Of a stretch of 64,000 nucleotides of DNA, positions 43,543 to 51,476 are shown piece after piece. The number at the start of each line of letters is the position of its first letter. Position 1 is the first letter of the stretch. The notes under the pieces were generated by a model. That model was not told where the DNA came from and searched no databases. It saw only the letters and a list, made by a program, of their open reading frames with translations. The position numbers and the translations under genes were made by a program. This stretch comes from Anaerobacillus isosaccharinicus (lineage in GTDB: Bacteria > Bacillota > Bacilli > Bacillales > Anaerobacillaceae), in NCBI RefSeq assembly GCF_001866075.3, contig NZ_CP063356.1:1106164-1170163 (forward strand), in the 5' to 3' direction.

Positions 43543-43665
43543 AGGATCGGTTCGTTTTTTGAACCAATCCTTTAAGCAGAGGCATCCAAACGAAGTGACA
43601 GCGAAGTGCGGAAGTAAAAAAATACGCCACAACTTGGAGAAATATTGTCTACTTTATTGACAGAA

Positions 43666-43710
43666 GTCCATTATTTGCCAAACTAGCTAGTTTATTAGTC
43701 AACCCTATTT
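43666..43710. repeat. 20-bp repeat array continued (cluster D)
   Basis: After the IS3 element the array resumes with ATTATTTGCCAAACTAGC and TTTATTAGTCAACC. It is the other side of cluster C. Confidence 0.65.
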
Positions 43711-43731
43711 TAGCTTAGCCTACATCTGCTA

Positions 43732-44691
43732 TTACAGAAAATAACTTCGTCCCTTGAACTGGCCTTCCTTTTTGAGATTGAGTGAATTTAGTAATTTTGT
43801 CGTTGCAAAAATAGATTGAAGATGGAGGAATTCGCGGATGGCTTGGTTTGTTATTTTTGAATTTATTAATAGAGAGTAATCGTAGATAGCCGCTATGTGG
43901 GCGTTTTTGGATGAGTGCTGACAACTAGGGCAAAGCCAGTAACCCCGTTTGCGCTCCATCGGAAGGTTGCGGCATTTTGGGCAATGAACTCCTGGTAAAA
44001 TATCCGATTTGGGAATATTAAAATGCTCAAGATAATCTTTATTAAGTGGCTGATGGTTCTTTACTAATATGCGTGCTGCTTTTTTTAGCTCTTTTTGGCT
44101 TAGTATTTCATTTTTGAAGGGTGCTTTGATGCCACTTATTTTATCAGGGATTGCTGCTGCATGAATGACGCACTGTTTTGCTTTATAAAAATTGGGGGCA
44201 AATTTAATGACTGAATTTGCATGACTGATGACAACTAAGGTTAGGATTGGAACCTCTGGTATTTGAAATTTCTTGAGGAAAGTCTGAAGTTGCAGACGTT
44301 GTCGTTCCACTAGTAGGATGGGGCATTGATAAGCTTTTTCTTCATTATTTAATTTCTGAACTAACTGTTGGGGGTCATTATTAAAATAGAGTGTTCCTGC
44401 CATATTTTTCACTTCTAGTATAAGATGAAATTTCGACGAGAGGAGTACTGTGTCTATTTGAAAAAATCGATTTTCATTGTCTTCCAGTCTTAAATCGTGG
44501 AGGATCATAGTTTGTTCTTTTGGTAAAAACGAAAGGTGGAAGTCAATTGCCTGTTCACCACGCCAACCTGCCATCGCTTTTCCTAATTCGTCCTCAATGT
44601 ATGGCCTATTTTGATAGTTCAATGGTAATCTCCCAAGTATCGCTTCTAAACTGATTACTTTTAGCGGTTTTTTTCGCTCTTTTTTGATCAT
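43732..44691 (-). CDS. NERD-domain (nuclease-related) protein with zinc ribbon
   Basis: The 319-residue protein has a NERD domain at about 40-150: GWRGEQAIDFHLSFL, then FFQIDTVLLSSKFHLILEVKN and AGTLYF, which contain the D...ExK nuclease-like residues. A zinc ribbon follows at about 235-262 (HCPKCRNLP, WLCPSCQ). NERD proteins are thought to process DNA, but the role is unproven. GAGGTGAT precedes the ATG. It stands alone, next to the repeat array. Confidence 0.85.
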   Translation of the reverse strand: MIKKERKKPLKVISLEAILGRLPLNYQNRPYIEDELGKAMAGWRGEQAIDFHLSFLPKEQTMILHDLRLEDNENRFFQIDTVLLSSKFHLILEVKNMAGTLYFNNDPQQLVQKLNNEEKAYQCPILLVERQRLQLQTFLKKFQIPEVPILTLVVISHANSVIKFAPNFYKAKQCVIHAAAIPDKISGIKAPFKNEILSQKELKKAARILVKNHQPLNKDYLEHFNIPKSDILPGVHCPKCRNLPMERKRGYWLCPSCQHSSKNAHIAAIYDYSLLINSKITNQAIREFLHLQSIFATTKLLNSLNLKKEGQFKGRSYFL

Positions 44692-44772
44692 TTTATCACC
44701 TCACACTTAACATTCTACGACTGTGATGAGAATCCTTTTGAATTTTTTGCGAAATTTTAGCTAGGTTTTCTG

Positions 44773-44808
44773 TTTATTAGCCAAACCCTCCTATTTATTA
44801 GCCAATCA
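44773..44808. repeat. 20-bp repeat pair (cluster E)
   Basis: Two units, TTTATTAGCCAAACC at 44773 and TTTATTAGCCAATC at 44794, 21 bp apart. Confidence 0.6.
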
Positions 44809-44971
44809 TAAATTTACAATACTACCGAAAAAAATTCGATCAATCTAATAAATTGGATTTACTGTTTTATAATTCAGACGATAGAACTATATTTTATTGA
44901 GTAGTATTAAGGATGCCTATTCTTGTAGGAAAGTGTATACTTTTAACATAAAATCAATGTTTTACATGCTT

Positions 44972-45067
44972 CTCATTTGAAAAAGGCAAATCTATCGAAA
45001 GGTGGAGACGCAAAGTCACAGACCTACAGTGAAATTTACTATGGTGGCTGGGCCGCTGAAGAATGAA
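44972..45067 (+). ncRNA. Cyclic di-GMP-I (GEMM) riboswitch
   Basis: The leader carries the conserved GEMM core in order: GGCAAA, the stem CTATC-GAAA-GGTGG with its GNRA tetraloop (44992-45005), the invariant GACGCAAAG (45007-45015), a second stem capped around CCTACAG...TATGG, and the closing GGCTGGGCCGC. The outer stem TCATT/AATGA (44973-44977, 45062-45066) closes the fold. It lies 71 bp upstream of the DUF5667 start and is followed by a short hairpin plus six T (45074-45096), so c-di-GMP probably controls termination. Confidence 0.87.
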
Positions 45068-45073
45068 GAATTG

Positions 45074-45096
45074 ACTCAATTAAATATGAGTTTTTT
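45074..45096 (+). terminator. Terminator-like element of the riboswitch
   Basis: ACTCA (45074-45078) pairs with TGAGT (45087-45091), followed by TTTTTT. The stem is short; an alternative fold with the riboswitch 3' strand would decide termination. Confidence 0.5.
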
Positions 45097-45137
45097 CTAA
45101 CTTCTTCCGACAAATATTGTTTTGGAGGGATTTTTTT

Positions 45138-46631
45138 ATGTCAAAAAGCCAAGTATCATTGTTGAAAAACGTTCGTAATGTTCTTACGACAAGTATTATT
45201 GCAACAACATTCGCATTTACTTCTGTAACTGGACAGGCTTATGCAGACAATCATGAGCTAGACACCCAGGTTGAAGAAACTGTACAGGAAGGTCAAATTG
45301 AAGATCTTTCAACTGAAGAGGAAATAATAACGATTGAAGAAACTGAAAGCGAAGATGCAACAAAAGTCGAAACTGAGGATGCTACAACTGAAGTACCTAC
45401 TGACGAAACAGAAGAGCAAAAAGAAGAAGATGCGACCGTTGAGAAGGATGTAGAAACACAAAATCCATCCCTAATCCCCGGTGACTTTTTCTATTTTGTA
45501 AAAATATTAATGGAAAATATTCAACTAGCCTTAACATTTGATAACGTTAAAGAAGCTGAATTACTAGCTTCATTCGCTGAAGAGCGTATCAAAGAAGTAG
45601 AGGCACTTCTTGCTAATGGTGAAGAGGATTTAGCCCATGAAATACTTCAAAAAGCTATTGAGCAACAAGAGTTAGCTTTAGCAAAGTATGAACAAACAGA
45701 GCAAGCAACAGAGGAAACGCCAGTTGAAGAAGATGGTACTGAAGAAGAAGCAGCTATTGTTGAGGACGAGGTTGAAGAAGCTACTGAAGAAATTCAAGAA
45801 AACGATAAAGTAGATCCGACTCGCGCAGCACTTGAAGCAAAATTCTCAGCAAATATTCTTGCTTTAACAGCAGCTTTAGAGAAAATTGAGAACCCTAATG
45901 CAAAAGAAGCACTCCAAAGAAACATTGCCAAAGCTGAAGAAAAATTGGAAAAGAAACTTAACAAAAGGTTAAACAAACTTGTTAGTAAAATAGATAATGT
46001 TGAAACTAGCAATGAAACTGCTGCAGAAGTTGAACTACCACCAACTGAACTTGAAGAACAGGAAGAGGTTCAAGAAGGTGAACTTGCTGATGAAGTTGTC
46101 ATTACCACTCTAGCTCAAGACAAAACCACTGAATTAAAACAAGCTAGCGCTAAGCGTGAAGCTTCAAAGGAACAAAAAAAGGCCGATAAAAAGGCTGATG
46201 AGAACAAACGTGAAGCTTCAAAGAAACAAGAAGATGCTGATAAAAAAGCTGATGAGAACAAGCGTGAAGCTTCAAAGAAACAAGAAGATGCTGATAAAAA
46301 AGCTGATGAGAACAAGCGCGAAGCTTCAAAGAAACAAGAAGAAGCCGATAAAAAAGCTGATGAGAACAAGCGCGAAGCTTCAAAGAAACAAGAAGAAGCC
46401 GATAAAAAAGCTGATGAGAACAAGCGCGAAGCTTCAAAGAAACAAGAAGAAGCCGATAAAAAAGCTGATGAGAACAAGCGCGAAGCTTCAAAGAAACAAG
46501 AAGAAGCCGATAAAAAGGCTGAAAACGAACAGCCTGAAGAGGCTAAAAAGAAATCCGAAGAAGCCGATAAAAGTACGGAAAAACAAAAAGAAGATAAAAA
46601 AGATAACAATAATAAAGGTAAAAAGGAGTAA
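45138..46631 (+). CDS. Exported DUF5667 protein with 18-residue lysine-rich repeats
   Basis: The start is the ATG at 45138 behind GGAGGG. The 497-residue protein has a signal peptide to about 37, an acidic stretch, a DUF5667 domain (about 110-170: SLIPGDFFYFVKILMENIQL, AEERIKEVEALLANG), another helical part, then seven copies of an 18-residue repeat (KREASKKQEEADKKADEN type) and a KNNNKGKKE-like tail. The repeats predict a long charged helix that could span the wall or bind acidic polymer. Paralog of 17067-18194, with much longer repeats. It is controlled by a c-di-GMP riboswitch. Confidence 0.85.
   Translation: MSKSQVSLLKNVRNVLTTSIIATTFAFTSVTGQAYADNHELDTQVEETVQEGQIEDLSTEEEIITIEETESEDATKVETEDATTEVPTDETEEQKEEDATVEKDVETQNPSLIPGDFFYFVKILMENIQLALTFDNVKEAELLASFAEERIKEVEALLANGEEDLAHEILQKAIEQQELALAKYEQTEQATEETPVEEDGTEEEAAIVEDEVEEATEEIQENDKVDPTRAALEAKFSANILALTAALEKIENPNAKEALQRNIAKAEEKLEKKLNKRLNKLVSKIDNVETSNETAAEVELPPTELEEQEEVQEGELADEVVITTLAQDKTTELKQASAKREASKEQKKADKKADENKREASKKQEDADKKADENKREASKKQEDADKKADENKREASKKQEEADKKADENKREASKKQEEADKKADENKREASKKQEEADKKADENKREASKKQEEADKKAENEQPEEAKKKSEEADKSTEKQKEDKKDNNNKGKKE
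46152..46529 (+). repeat. 54-bp coding tandem repeat, seven units
   Basis: Units begin at 46152, 46206, 46260, 46314, 46368, 46422 and 46476. Units 4-6 are nearly identical in DNA, so copy number is probably variable between strains. Confidence 0.9.
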
Positions 46632-46671
46632 CTTCCTTTTTAAATAACTATATTGACGTGTTGAAACAATT

Positions 46672-46722
46672 AAAACCCTAGTACAAATCGCAGAGATTTT
46701 ATACTAGGGTTTTAATATTTAT
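46672..46722 (+). terminator. Terminator of the second DUF5667 gene
   Basis: AAAACCCTAGTA (46672-46683) pairs with TACTAGGGTTTT (46702-46713), followed by AATATTTATTT. Confidence 0.8.
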
Positions 46723-46799
46723 TTATAGTTTTCTATAAATGAATGTGACAAAAAACAGATTTTTCATATGAAGTTACTTAGACGACAACTTAACTACTA

Positions 46800-47936
46800 C
46801 TAAATTGACTGTTTTAACTCTGGTTTCTTCGTCACCTCAACAACTCGAGAGGCTTTGCCATATTTTCCAACTATATACGACGAAAAGGGAACATACCGAT
46901 TAGTAACATATATCAAAAGATAGCTTATTGCCACTGTTAAAATGAAACGTAATACCGTCCCCACATGAAACACCCTTGAACCTTCCCAAATCAGTAAATA
47001 ATCTAATAGGTTAATGACCAATGGATGGACTAGGAAAATTCCAAAAGAAAATAGGCCAAGTTGCTTTAATGGCTTTCTCAATAAAGCTGGTCCTTCCTTA
47101 ACAAAATATCTCGTAATTCCTAGTAATGTAACAGCAGAAATACTCGCAAAAATAAAGAATGTAAATTCAATGACAAGGGGAGACCTTTGTAGTAACCCTT
47201 CGATTAAGCGGTGGAAATTCCAGACATACAAGGTTCCGATAATAACCATTACTAGCGTCATCGCAACAACATATTTTTTCTTTAAAAACGTCGTAATTTG
47301 TTCAAAATAAATTCCGATGAATGCTCCGAGACAGAAATAAAGGAAAAATGAAGCGAAAAATGATCCCGAACTTGGCATCCACTTCCAGTAGTAATTAGAC
47401 ACATACATACCTACTTGCACAACCAAACCGATAAGCGGCAATGAATATCGAAACCATTTCCATTTTTGTGCCATATACAGTAGAACTGGAAAAATTAAAT
47501 AAAGCTGAATAAGGACGATAAAGAAATAAAAATGATAAAATGACGTACCATGAAGAACTTTTTCAAAAAAGGCGACCCAAAACTCCTTTGTTGTATAAGG
47601 TAAATTAGGAATGGCTAAAATTCTGTACACCTTATAAAACAACGCCCAAACTAAATATGGGACAAAAATAAAGAGAAGCCTACTTTTAACAAACTTCTTT
47701 AAAAACGCCCCGTTTATTTGTTTATAATAATACCCATAAAACATCACTAATCCAGTAATGAAGATAAATGTCGGCGTTCCAAACCGAAAAAAACGATTCA
47801 TAAACATATATATTGGATATGAGCTTGACGTAATATCCACTGCCCGATAACCAACAACACTAATATGAATCAGCACCACTGCCAACATCGCAATCCCGCG
47901 CATATAGACAATTTCTTCTATCTGATCTCTTTTCAT
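46800..47936 (-). CDS. Acyltransferase 3 (OafA/OatA-like) membrane protein
   Basis: The 378-residue protein has about ten hydrophobic helices and the family start YMRGIAMLAVVLIHIS with the conserved Arg and His. Further conserved parts are FRFGTPTFIFITG and FFFIVLIQLYLIFPVL-type helices. Such proteins transfer acetyl or other acyl groups to surface polysaccharides or peptidoglycan. No extra SGNH domain is fused. TAGGTAGGT precedes the ATG. The target glycan is unknown. Confidence 0.85.
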   Translation of the reverse strand: MKRDQIEEIVYMRGIAMLAVVLIHISVVGYRAVDITSSSYPIYMFMNRFFRFGTPTFIFITGLVMFYGYYYKQINGAFLKKFVKSRLLFIFVPYLVWALFYKVYRILAIPNLPYTTKEFWVAFFEKVLHGTSFYHFYFFIVLIQLYLIFPVLLYMAQKWKWFRYSLPLIGLVVQVGMYVSNYYWKWMPSSGSFFASFFLYFCLGAFIGIYFEQITTFLKKKYVVAMTLVMVIIGTLYVWNFHRLIEGLLQRSPLVIEFTFFIFASISAVTLLGITRYFVKEGPALLRKPLKQLGLFSFGIFLVHPLVINLLDYLLIWEGSRVFHVGTVLRFILTVAISYLLIYVTNRYVPFSSYIVGKYGKASRVVEVTKKPELKQSI

Positions 47937-48144
47937 AGTTATACCTACCTAACTTATTAATCTAGTATAGTTTAACACTTTTGATAGAAATCGTCACCAT
48001 GAGGGTAAATATGTGGTTTTTTGTCGAAGGAAAAACAAGTACAATCCTTTCATTGGCTTAGTGGCTATCTCTATGTACTATGGGGTTTGGCAAATATCAC
48101 TTGATTACTTCCTCATAAATTACTTCTTTATTCTTACCATTGAT

Positions 48145-48197
48145 AAAAACAGCATAATTGTCCATCTGAAGCGGACAATTATGCTGTTTTTGTCTTT
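48145..48197. terminator. Perfect 19-bp hairpin, bidirectional terminator
   Basis: AAAAACAGCATAATTGTCC (48145-48163) pairs fully with GGACAATTATGCTGTTTTT (48173-48191), with T runs on both strands. It lies after the large SLH gene (minus). Confidence 0.85.
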
Positions 48198-48214
48198 TTA
48201 TGGTGTCTGACACC
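48186..48214. repeat. 29-bp repeat ending in GGTGTCTGACACC, second copy
   Basis: Identical to 22537-22565 except for one base. It lies ten bases after the stop of the minus-strand SLH gene at 48224. Confidence 0.75.
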
Positions 48215-48223
48215 CTATTAAAG

Positions 48224-51118
48224 TTAATTTCCTACAACCTTAAGTGAGATTGATGTTCCGTTTTGTGTTGTAAATGTAATGATAAATTTATCTCCTGCAT
48301 GGAAATTTGTTAATCCTAATTGACTTGCGAAGGAACCATTTGTCCCCAATATTGCTAGATTATTAGTTGGCGTTGATAGGTCTTCTAGGTTTGTAATCGT
48401 CGCATACACTTTTGAAGCCGTAACTGTAGGACTAACGATTACTCCATATTGATCCTTAAACGTAAGGGTAGCAAACAATTTTGTTGCTGTATTTAAATTA
48501 GCAGCTAAGCCTGTAAGCTCATCTCCTATAACAGTAATTAATCCAGTTGAACTTGCTTCAATTGTCACAATTTCTGGAGTTTCATTCGTGACTAATACAT
48601 TTTTGCTAATTACAACAGGACCTTTTGCTGCGTCGATTGTAATGATTACTTTTTTCTCAACTACTTTAACTGTATCTGATAATCCACTCACCTTATTTGC
48701 ATCTAACTTACCATTTCTAAAAATAAGGCCAGTATCCGTTGTAATAACTGTATACATATTTGAAGGGACCGCTACTATTGAACCGTCAAACTTTTTACCA
48801 TAGACAATTAAGTCAACAGCATGTGTTGTGGCTATTCCATCATCAAAAATTGTTCCAATATCTTCGACTACATATTCAGTTATTTCGCTCTTATCAATAA
48901 CGTTCATTGTAAATTCAATTTCACTACCAGTAACAACACCTGCATTCGGAGCGGTCCTTTTCTCGATTGAAACCTTGATTTTTTCTGATCCACTTAACAA
49001 GCCTCTAAGTGTCAAACTGCTATGTTCTGCTGTTAACGCACCAAATCCAGTAACTTTATCTGCAAGTCCGTCTGCTGCTGATAATACTATTCTATAATTC
49101 GCAAAAAATGAAGCATCTAGCTTAAAGTCTCTTCCATATTGATCTTTTACCTTCAAATTTTTTGGTGAAAATGAAGTTTGTGCATTAATAATTAGATTTT
49201 CGACGACACTCTCAACTGAAGAGATAATAGTTGGAGCTGCTAGTTCTTTAACATCAACACGAATTGTTGAAAGTGCTCCATTAGGTGTAACCGCGATTAA
49301 CACATGAGTGCCTGCTGTATTCGGTGCGGAGTATTTCAACTTAGCTTTATTTGTTGAAAAATCATTCACAAATTTTAACGAGCCTGCTGTAGCAGAAAGA
49401 GAGATTAATCCATTTAATCCCGAAAATGTATGAACCTCTTTACCAAACTGATCAAAAGCTACAAAAGGAATTTCTACTACTTCATTTACAGTAACAACTA
49501 CTTCCGGCTGATATAACTGGATATCACTAACTGTTGCTGCCTTTTTTACTGTTACACTAAATCTTTCAGTTTTAGTAGTTTGTTTAATTACCATGTTTAT
49601 AGTTGCAGTACCTTCTACTCTATTTCCTGCAGGTGCCATTAATTGAACTGCTATCATATCAGCATTAGGACCTTTATTGGAAACAGCAGTCGCACTTACA
49701 TTTACGACATTAGGATTTGAAGAAGTAACTGTGACTTCTCTATTAAACTTAGTTGCGCTGACTGGGTTTCCATATTGATCTTCCGCTTCGATTAGTAAGA
49801 AGTATTCTGTAAATGATGACCCAGTGTCAAGCTCCTTACCTTCTGGATGGTATATCTCTTTAATTGTTACTTTATCCGTAACTGCTGGACTACTTACAGT
49901 TATCTCTTTTGTTACATAGGAATTTGATTGTGATTCAATTCCAGTTAGCGTAAACTTCGTACCGATTTTGAACGTATTGGTCGTTCCAATAATCGTAAGG
50001 AGACCGTTGCTTGCCGTTACTGTCCCTAAATTAGATGCCCAATTTACCCTCGGCGTTGTTGATTGCTTCGTTATATCCTCACCGTATTGGTTTAATATTT
50101 TATAAGAAACAATTACAGTATTTCCATCTAACGGTGCTTTGTCATTTAGTAACTCAATTTTTGCTACCTTTTCTTTTTCGATATATACTTTGGCTGTAAA
50201 TGTTTCTTCTCCTGAAATGACACTAACAATATATTCCCCCTCTACTAGTTTTGAGGGTAATTTTAGAATAGCAGATTTCTTATCCTCTAAAAGCTCAACA
50301 CTTGATAAATTTCTTGGAACTAGTCCTTGCTTCAATTCAAATGTTGCATTTGATAGATCTACCTGTTTATTAAACTCTACTTTTAAGCTATTTGCTGAAT
50401 TCGCACTAAAGCTTTTTAGCTTAAGCGTTTCAAGATCAACTCTCTCTTGCTCAATTCTTTCAAGCTCCAGCTTAATATTTTCTTTAACCTGTTCATTTCG
50501 GTAGATAAAGGTTACATAGTCACCTCGTGTTACATATCGATCTGGTGCAAATGTGTTATCAATATAGCCTTTAGCTAACCCAGACTGGTAAACAGCCTTG
50601 ATCGCATCTTCATATTTGTGGCCAGAGATATCTGTTAACGGTACAGGTGACGTAGGGTCAATTTTCAGTTGAAATGCAGCACTTAATAGAAGGGCCATTT
50701 CCCCCCTTGTCACCTTCTCATCAGGCTTAAACTGATTTGATGTATTTTTAATTACATTCAATTCTACTGCTTTTGCGACAGCATTATAATAGGATACACT
50801 TGGCTTTACATCGACAAAACCTGGGTCCTTTACATTAGTAAGATCCCATAATAACGTACGTGCAAATAGAACAATTGCATCACGACGGTATAGCTCAGTC
50901 GTAGTCCCAAAATAACCGTTGCCCATCCCCCTAATCATGCCAACCTCAGCCATAGCATACACTGCTTCCTTTGCATATGAACTAGGACCGACATCAAGAA
51001 AACGAAGCTCTTCGCCTTCTGCAAAGCTTGGTGTAGCTGGCAACAGTAAACCTAAAAACAAAATTGCAGATAAGAACATCGCTACTGCTTTTTTTATAAA
51101 CCTCTTATTTGTAATCAT
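48224..51118 (-). CDS. Large SLH-domain surface protein with Ig-like domains
   Basis: The start is the ATG at 51118 behind GAGGAAGGGA; a longer frame upstream has no ribosome site. The 964-residue protein has a signal peptide (to about 34), three SLH repeats (about 36-205: FLDVGPSSYAKEAVYAMAEV, FKPDEKVTRGEMALLL, FAPDRYVTRGDYVTFIYR), a helical linker and then about 700 residues of beta-rich repeats resembling bacterial Ig-like (Big) domains (VEFNKQVDLSNATFEL, QYGEDITKQ, DQYGNPVSATKF). DQ(F/Y)G motifs recur at least eight times. Probably an S-layer or large surface protein; it may be the main S-layer subunit. Confidence 0.85.
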   Translation of the reverse strand: MITNKRFIKKAVAMFLSAILFLGLLLPATPSFAEGEELRFLDVGPSSYAKEAVYAMAEVGMIRGMGNGYFGTTTELYRRDAIVLFARTLLWDLTNVKDPGFVDVKPSVSYYNAVAKAVELNVIKNTSNQFKPDEKVTRGEMALLLSAAFQLKIDPTSPVPLTDISGHKYEDAIKAVYQSGLAKGYIDNTFAPDRYVTRGDYVTFIYRNEQVKENIKLELERIEQERVDLETLKLKSFSANSANSLKVEFNKQVDLSNATFELKQGLVPRNLSSVELLEDKKSAILKLPSKLVEGEYIVSVISGEETFTAKVYIEKEKVAKIELLNDKAPLDGNTVIVSYKILNQYGEDITKQSTTPRVNWASNLGTVTASNGLLTIIGTTNTFKIGTKFTLTGIESQSNSYVTKEITVSSPAVTDKVTIKEIYHPEGKELDTGSSFTEYFLLIEAEDQYGNPVSATKFNREVTVTSSNPNVVNVSATAVSNKGPNADMIAVQLMAPAGNRVEGTATINMVIKQTTKTERFSVTVKKAATVSDIQLYQPEVVVTVNEVVEIPFVAFDQFGKEVHTFSGLNGLISLSATAGSLKFVNDFSTNKAKLKYSAPNTAGTHVLIAVTPNGALSTIRVDVKELAAPTIISSVESVVENLIINAQTSFSPKNLKVKDQYGRDFKLDASFFANYRIVLSAADGLADKVTGFGALTAEHSSLTLRGLLSGSEKIKVSIEKRTAPNAGVVTGSEIEFTMNVIDKSEITEYVVEDIGTIFDDGIATTHAVDLIVYGKKFDGSIVAVPSNMYTVITTDTGLIFRNGKLDANKVSGLSDTVKVVEKKVIITIDAAKGPVVISKNVLVTNETPEIVTIEASSTGLITVIGDELTGLAANLNTATKLFATLTFKDQYGVIVSPTVTASKVYATITNLEDLSTPTNNLAILGTNGSFASQLGLTNFHAGDKFIITFTTQNGTSISLKVVGN

Positions 51119-51476
51119 TTTTATTCCCTTCCTCTTCAAATAATTTATTAATAAATCTTTATATAGTAGAGTTAACCCTCCCTTACTAAAAACCGAAAAC
51201 TTGGTTATTTCTTTTAGATATGGATTTTTTTTCAATCAAACTGTAATTCGACAGATTCCTAGTAATATCCTTCTTATGTACGTATTTCCAATAAAAATAT
51301 TGACGTTATTTGCAAGAAAAGGTTACAAAGTTAAGGGATGTATTTGAGAACACTTATCCTATTAGTTGAAAAGGTTACTTCGATTATGTAATTAAAGTCG
51401 GTCAATTCTTAAAAAAGTGAAAAAACCTGCGAACAACTCCGCAGGTTTTTGTCGTTTAAACAGCGAATAGACTTTC
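51119..51476. other. Intergenic region between two SLH genes
   Basis: This 358-bp stretch holds the leader of the large SLH gene and the terminator at 51423-51450 belonging to the next SLH gene. I see nothing else. Confidence 0.6.
51423..51452 (-). terminator. Terminator of the Met-rich SLH gene
   Basis: AAAACCTGCG (51423-51432) pairs with CGCAGGTTTT (51441-51450), with T runs on both strands. Confidence 0.8.

Larger units (their letters stand above)
42255..43662 (+). mobile_element. IS3-family insertion sequence (1,408 bp)
   Basis: It starts TGTAGTATAAATAGTGGACA and ends in the complement of TGTCAATAAAGTAGACA; both ends also share GTTGTGGCGTAT further in. It is flanked by the 3-bp direct repeat GAA (42252-42254 and 43663-43665), the usual IS3 duplication. 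It carries orfA and orfB with a frameshift signal. Confidence 0.9.
44692..45137. other. Intergenic region with repeat pair and riboswitch leader
   Basis: This 446-bp stretch contains two TTTATTAGCCAA units, a possible promoter (TTGTAG at 44923, CATAAA at 44947, spacing 18), the c-di-GMP riboswitch and a short terminator-like hairpin before the DUF5667 start. Confidence 0.7.

Noticed and set aside
11403..44808. The 20-bp repeat arrays as CRISPR arrays
   Set aside because: Repeat plus spacer is only about 20 bp in total, units are degenerate, and no cas gene is present.
46115..46647. Long open frames antisense to and in another frame of the DUF5667 repeats
   Set aside because: They arise from the 54-bp repeat, lack ribosome sites and give low-complexity proteins; the sense frame has signal peptide and domain.
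48013..48210. Plus-strand open frame of 65 codons ending in the 29-bp repeat
   Set aside because: It runs through a perfect terminator hairpin and has no ribosome site.
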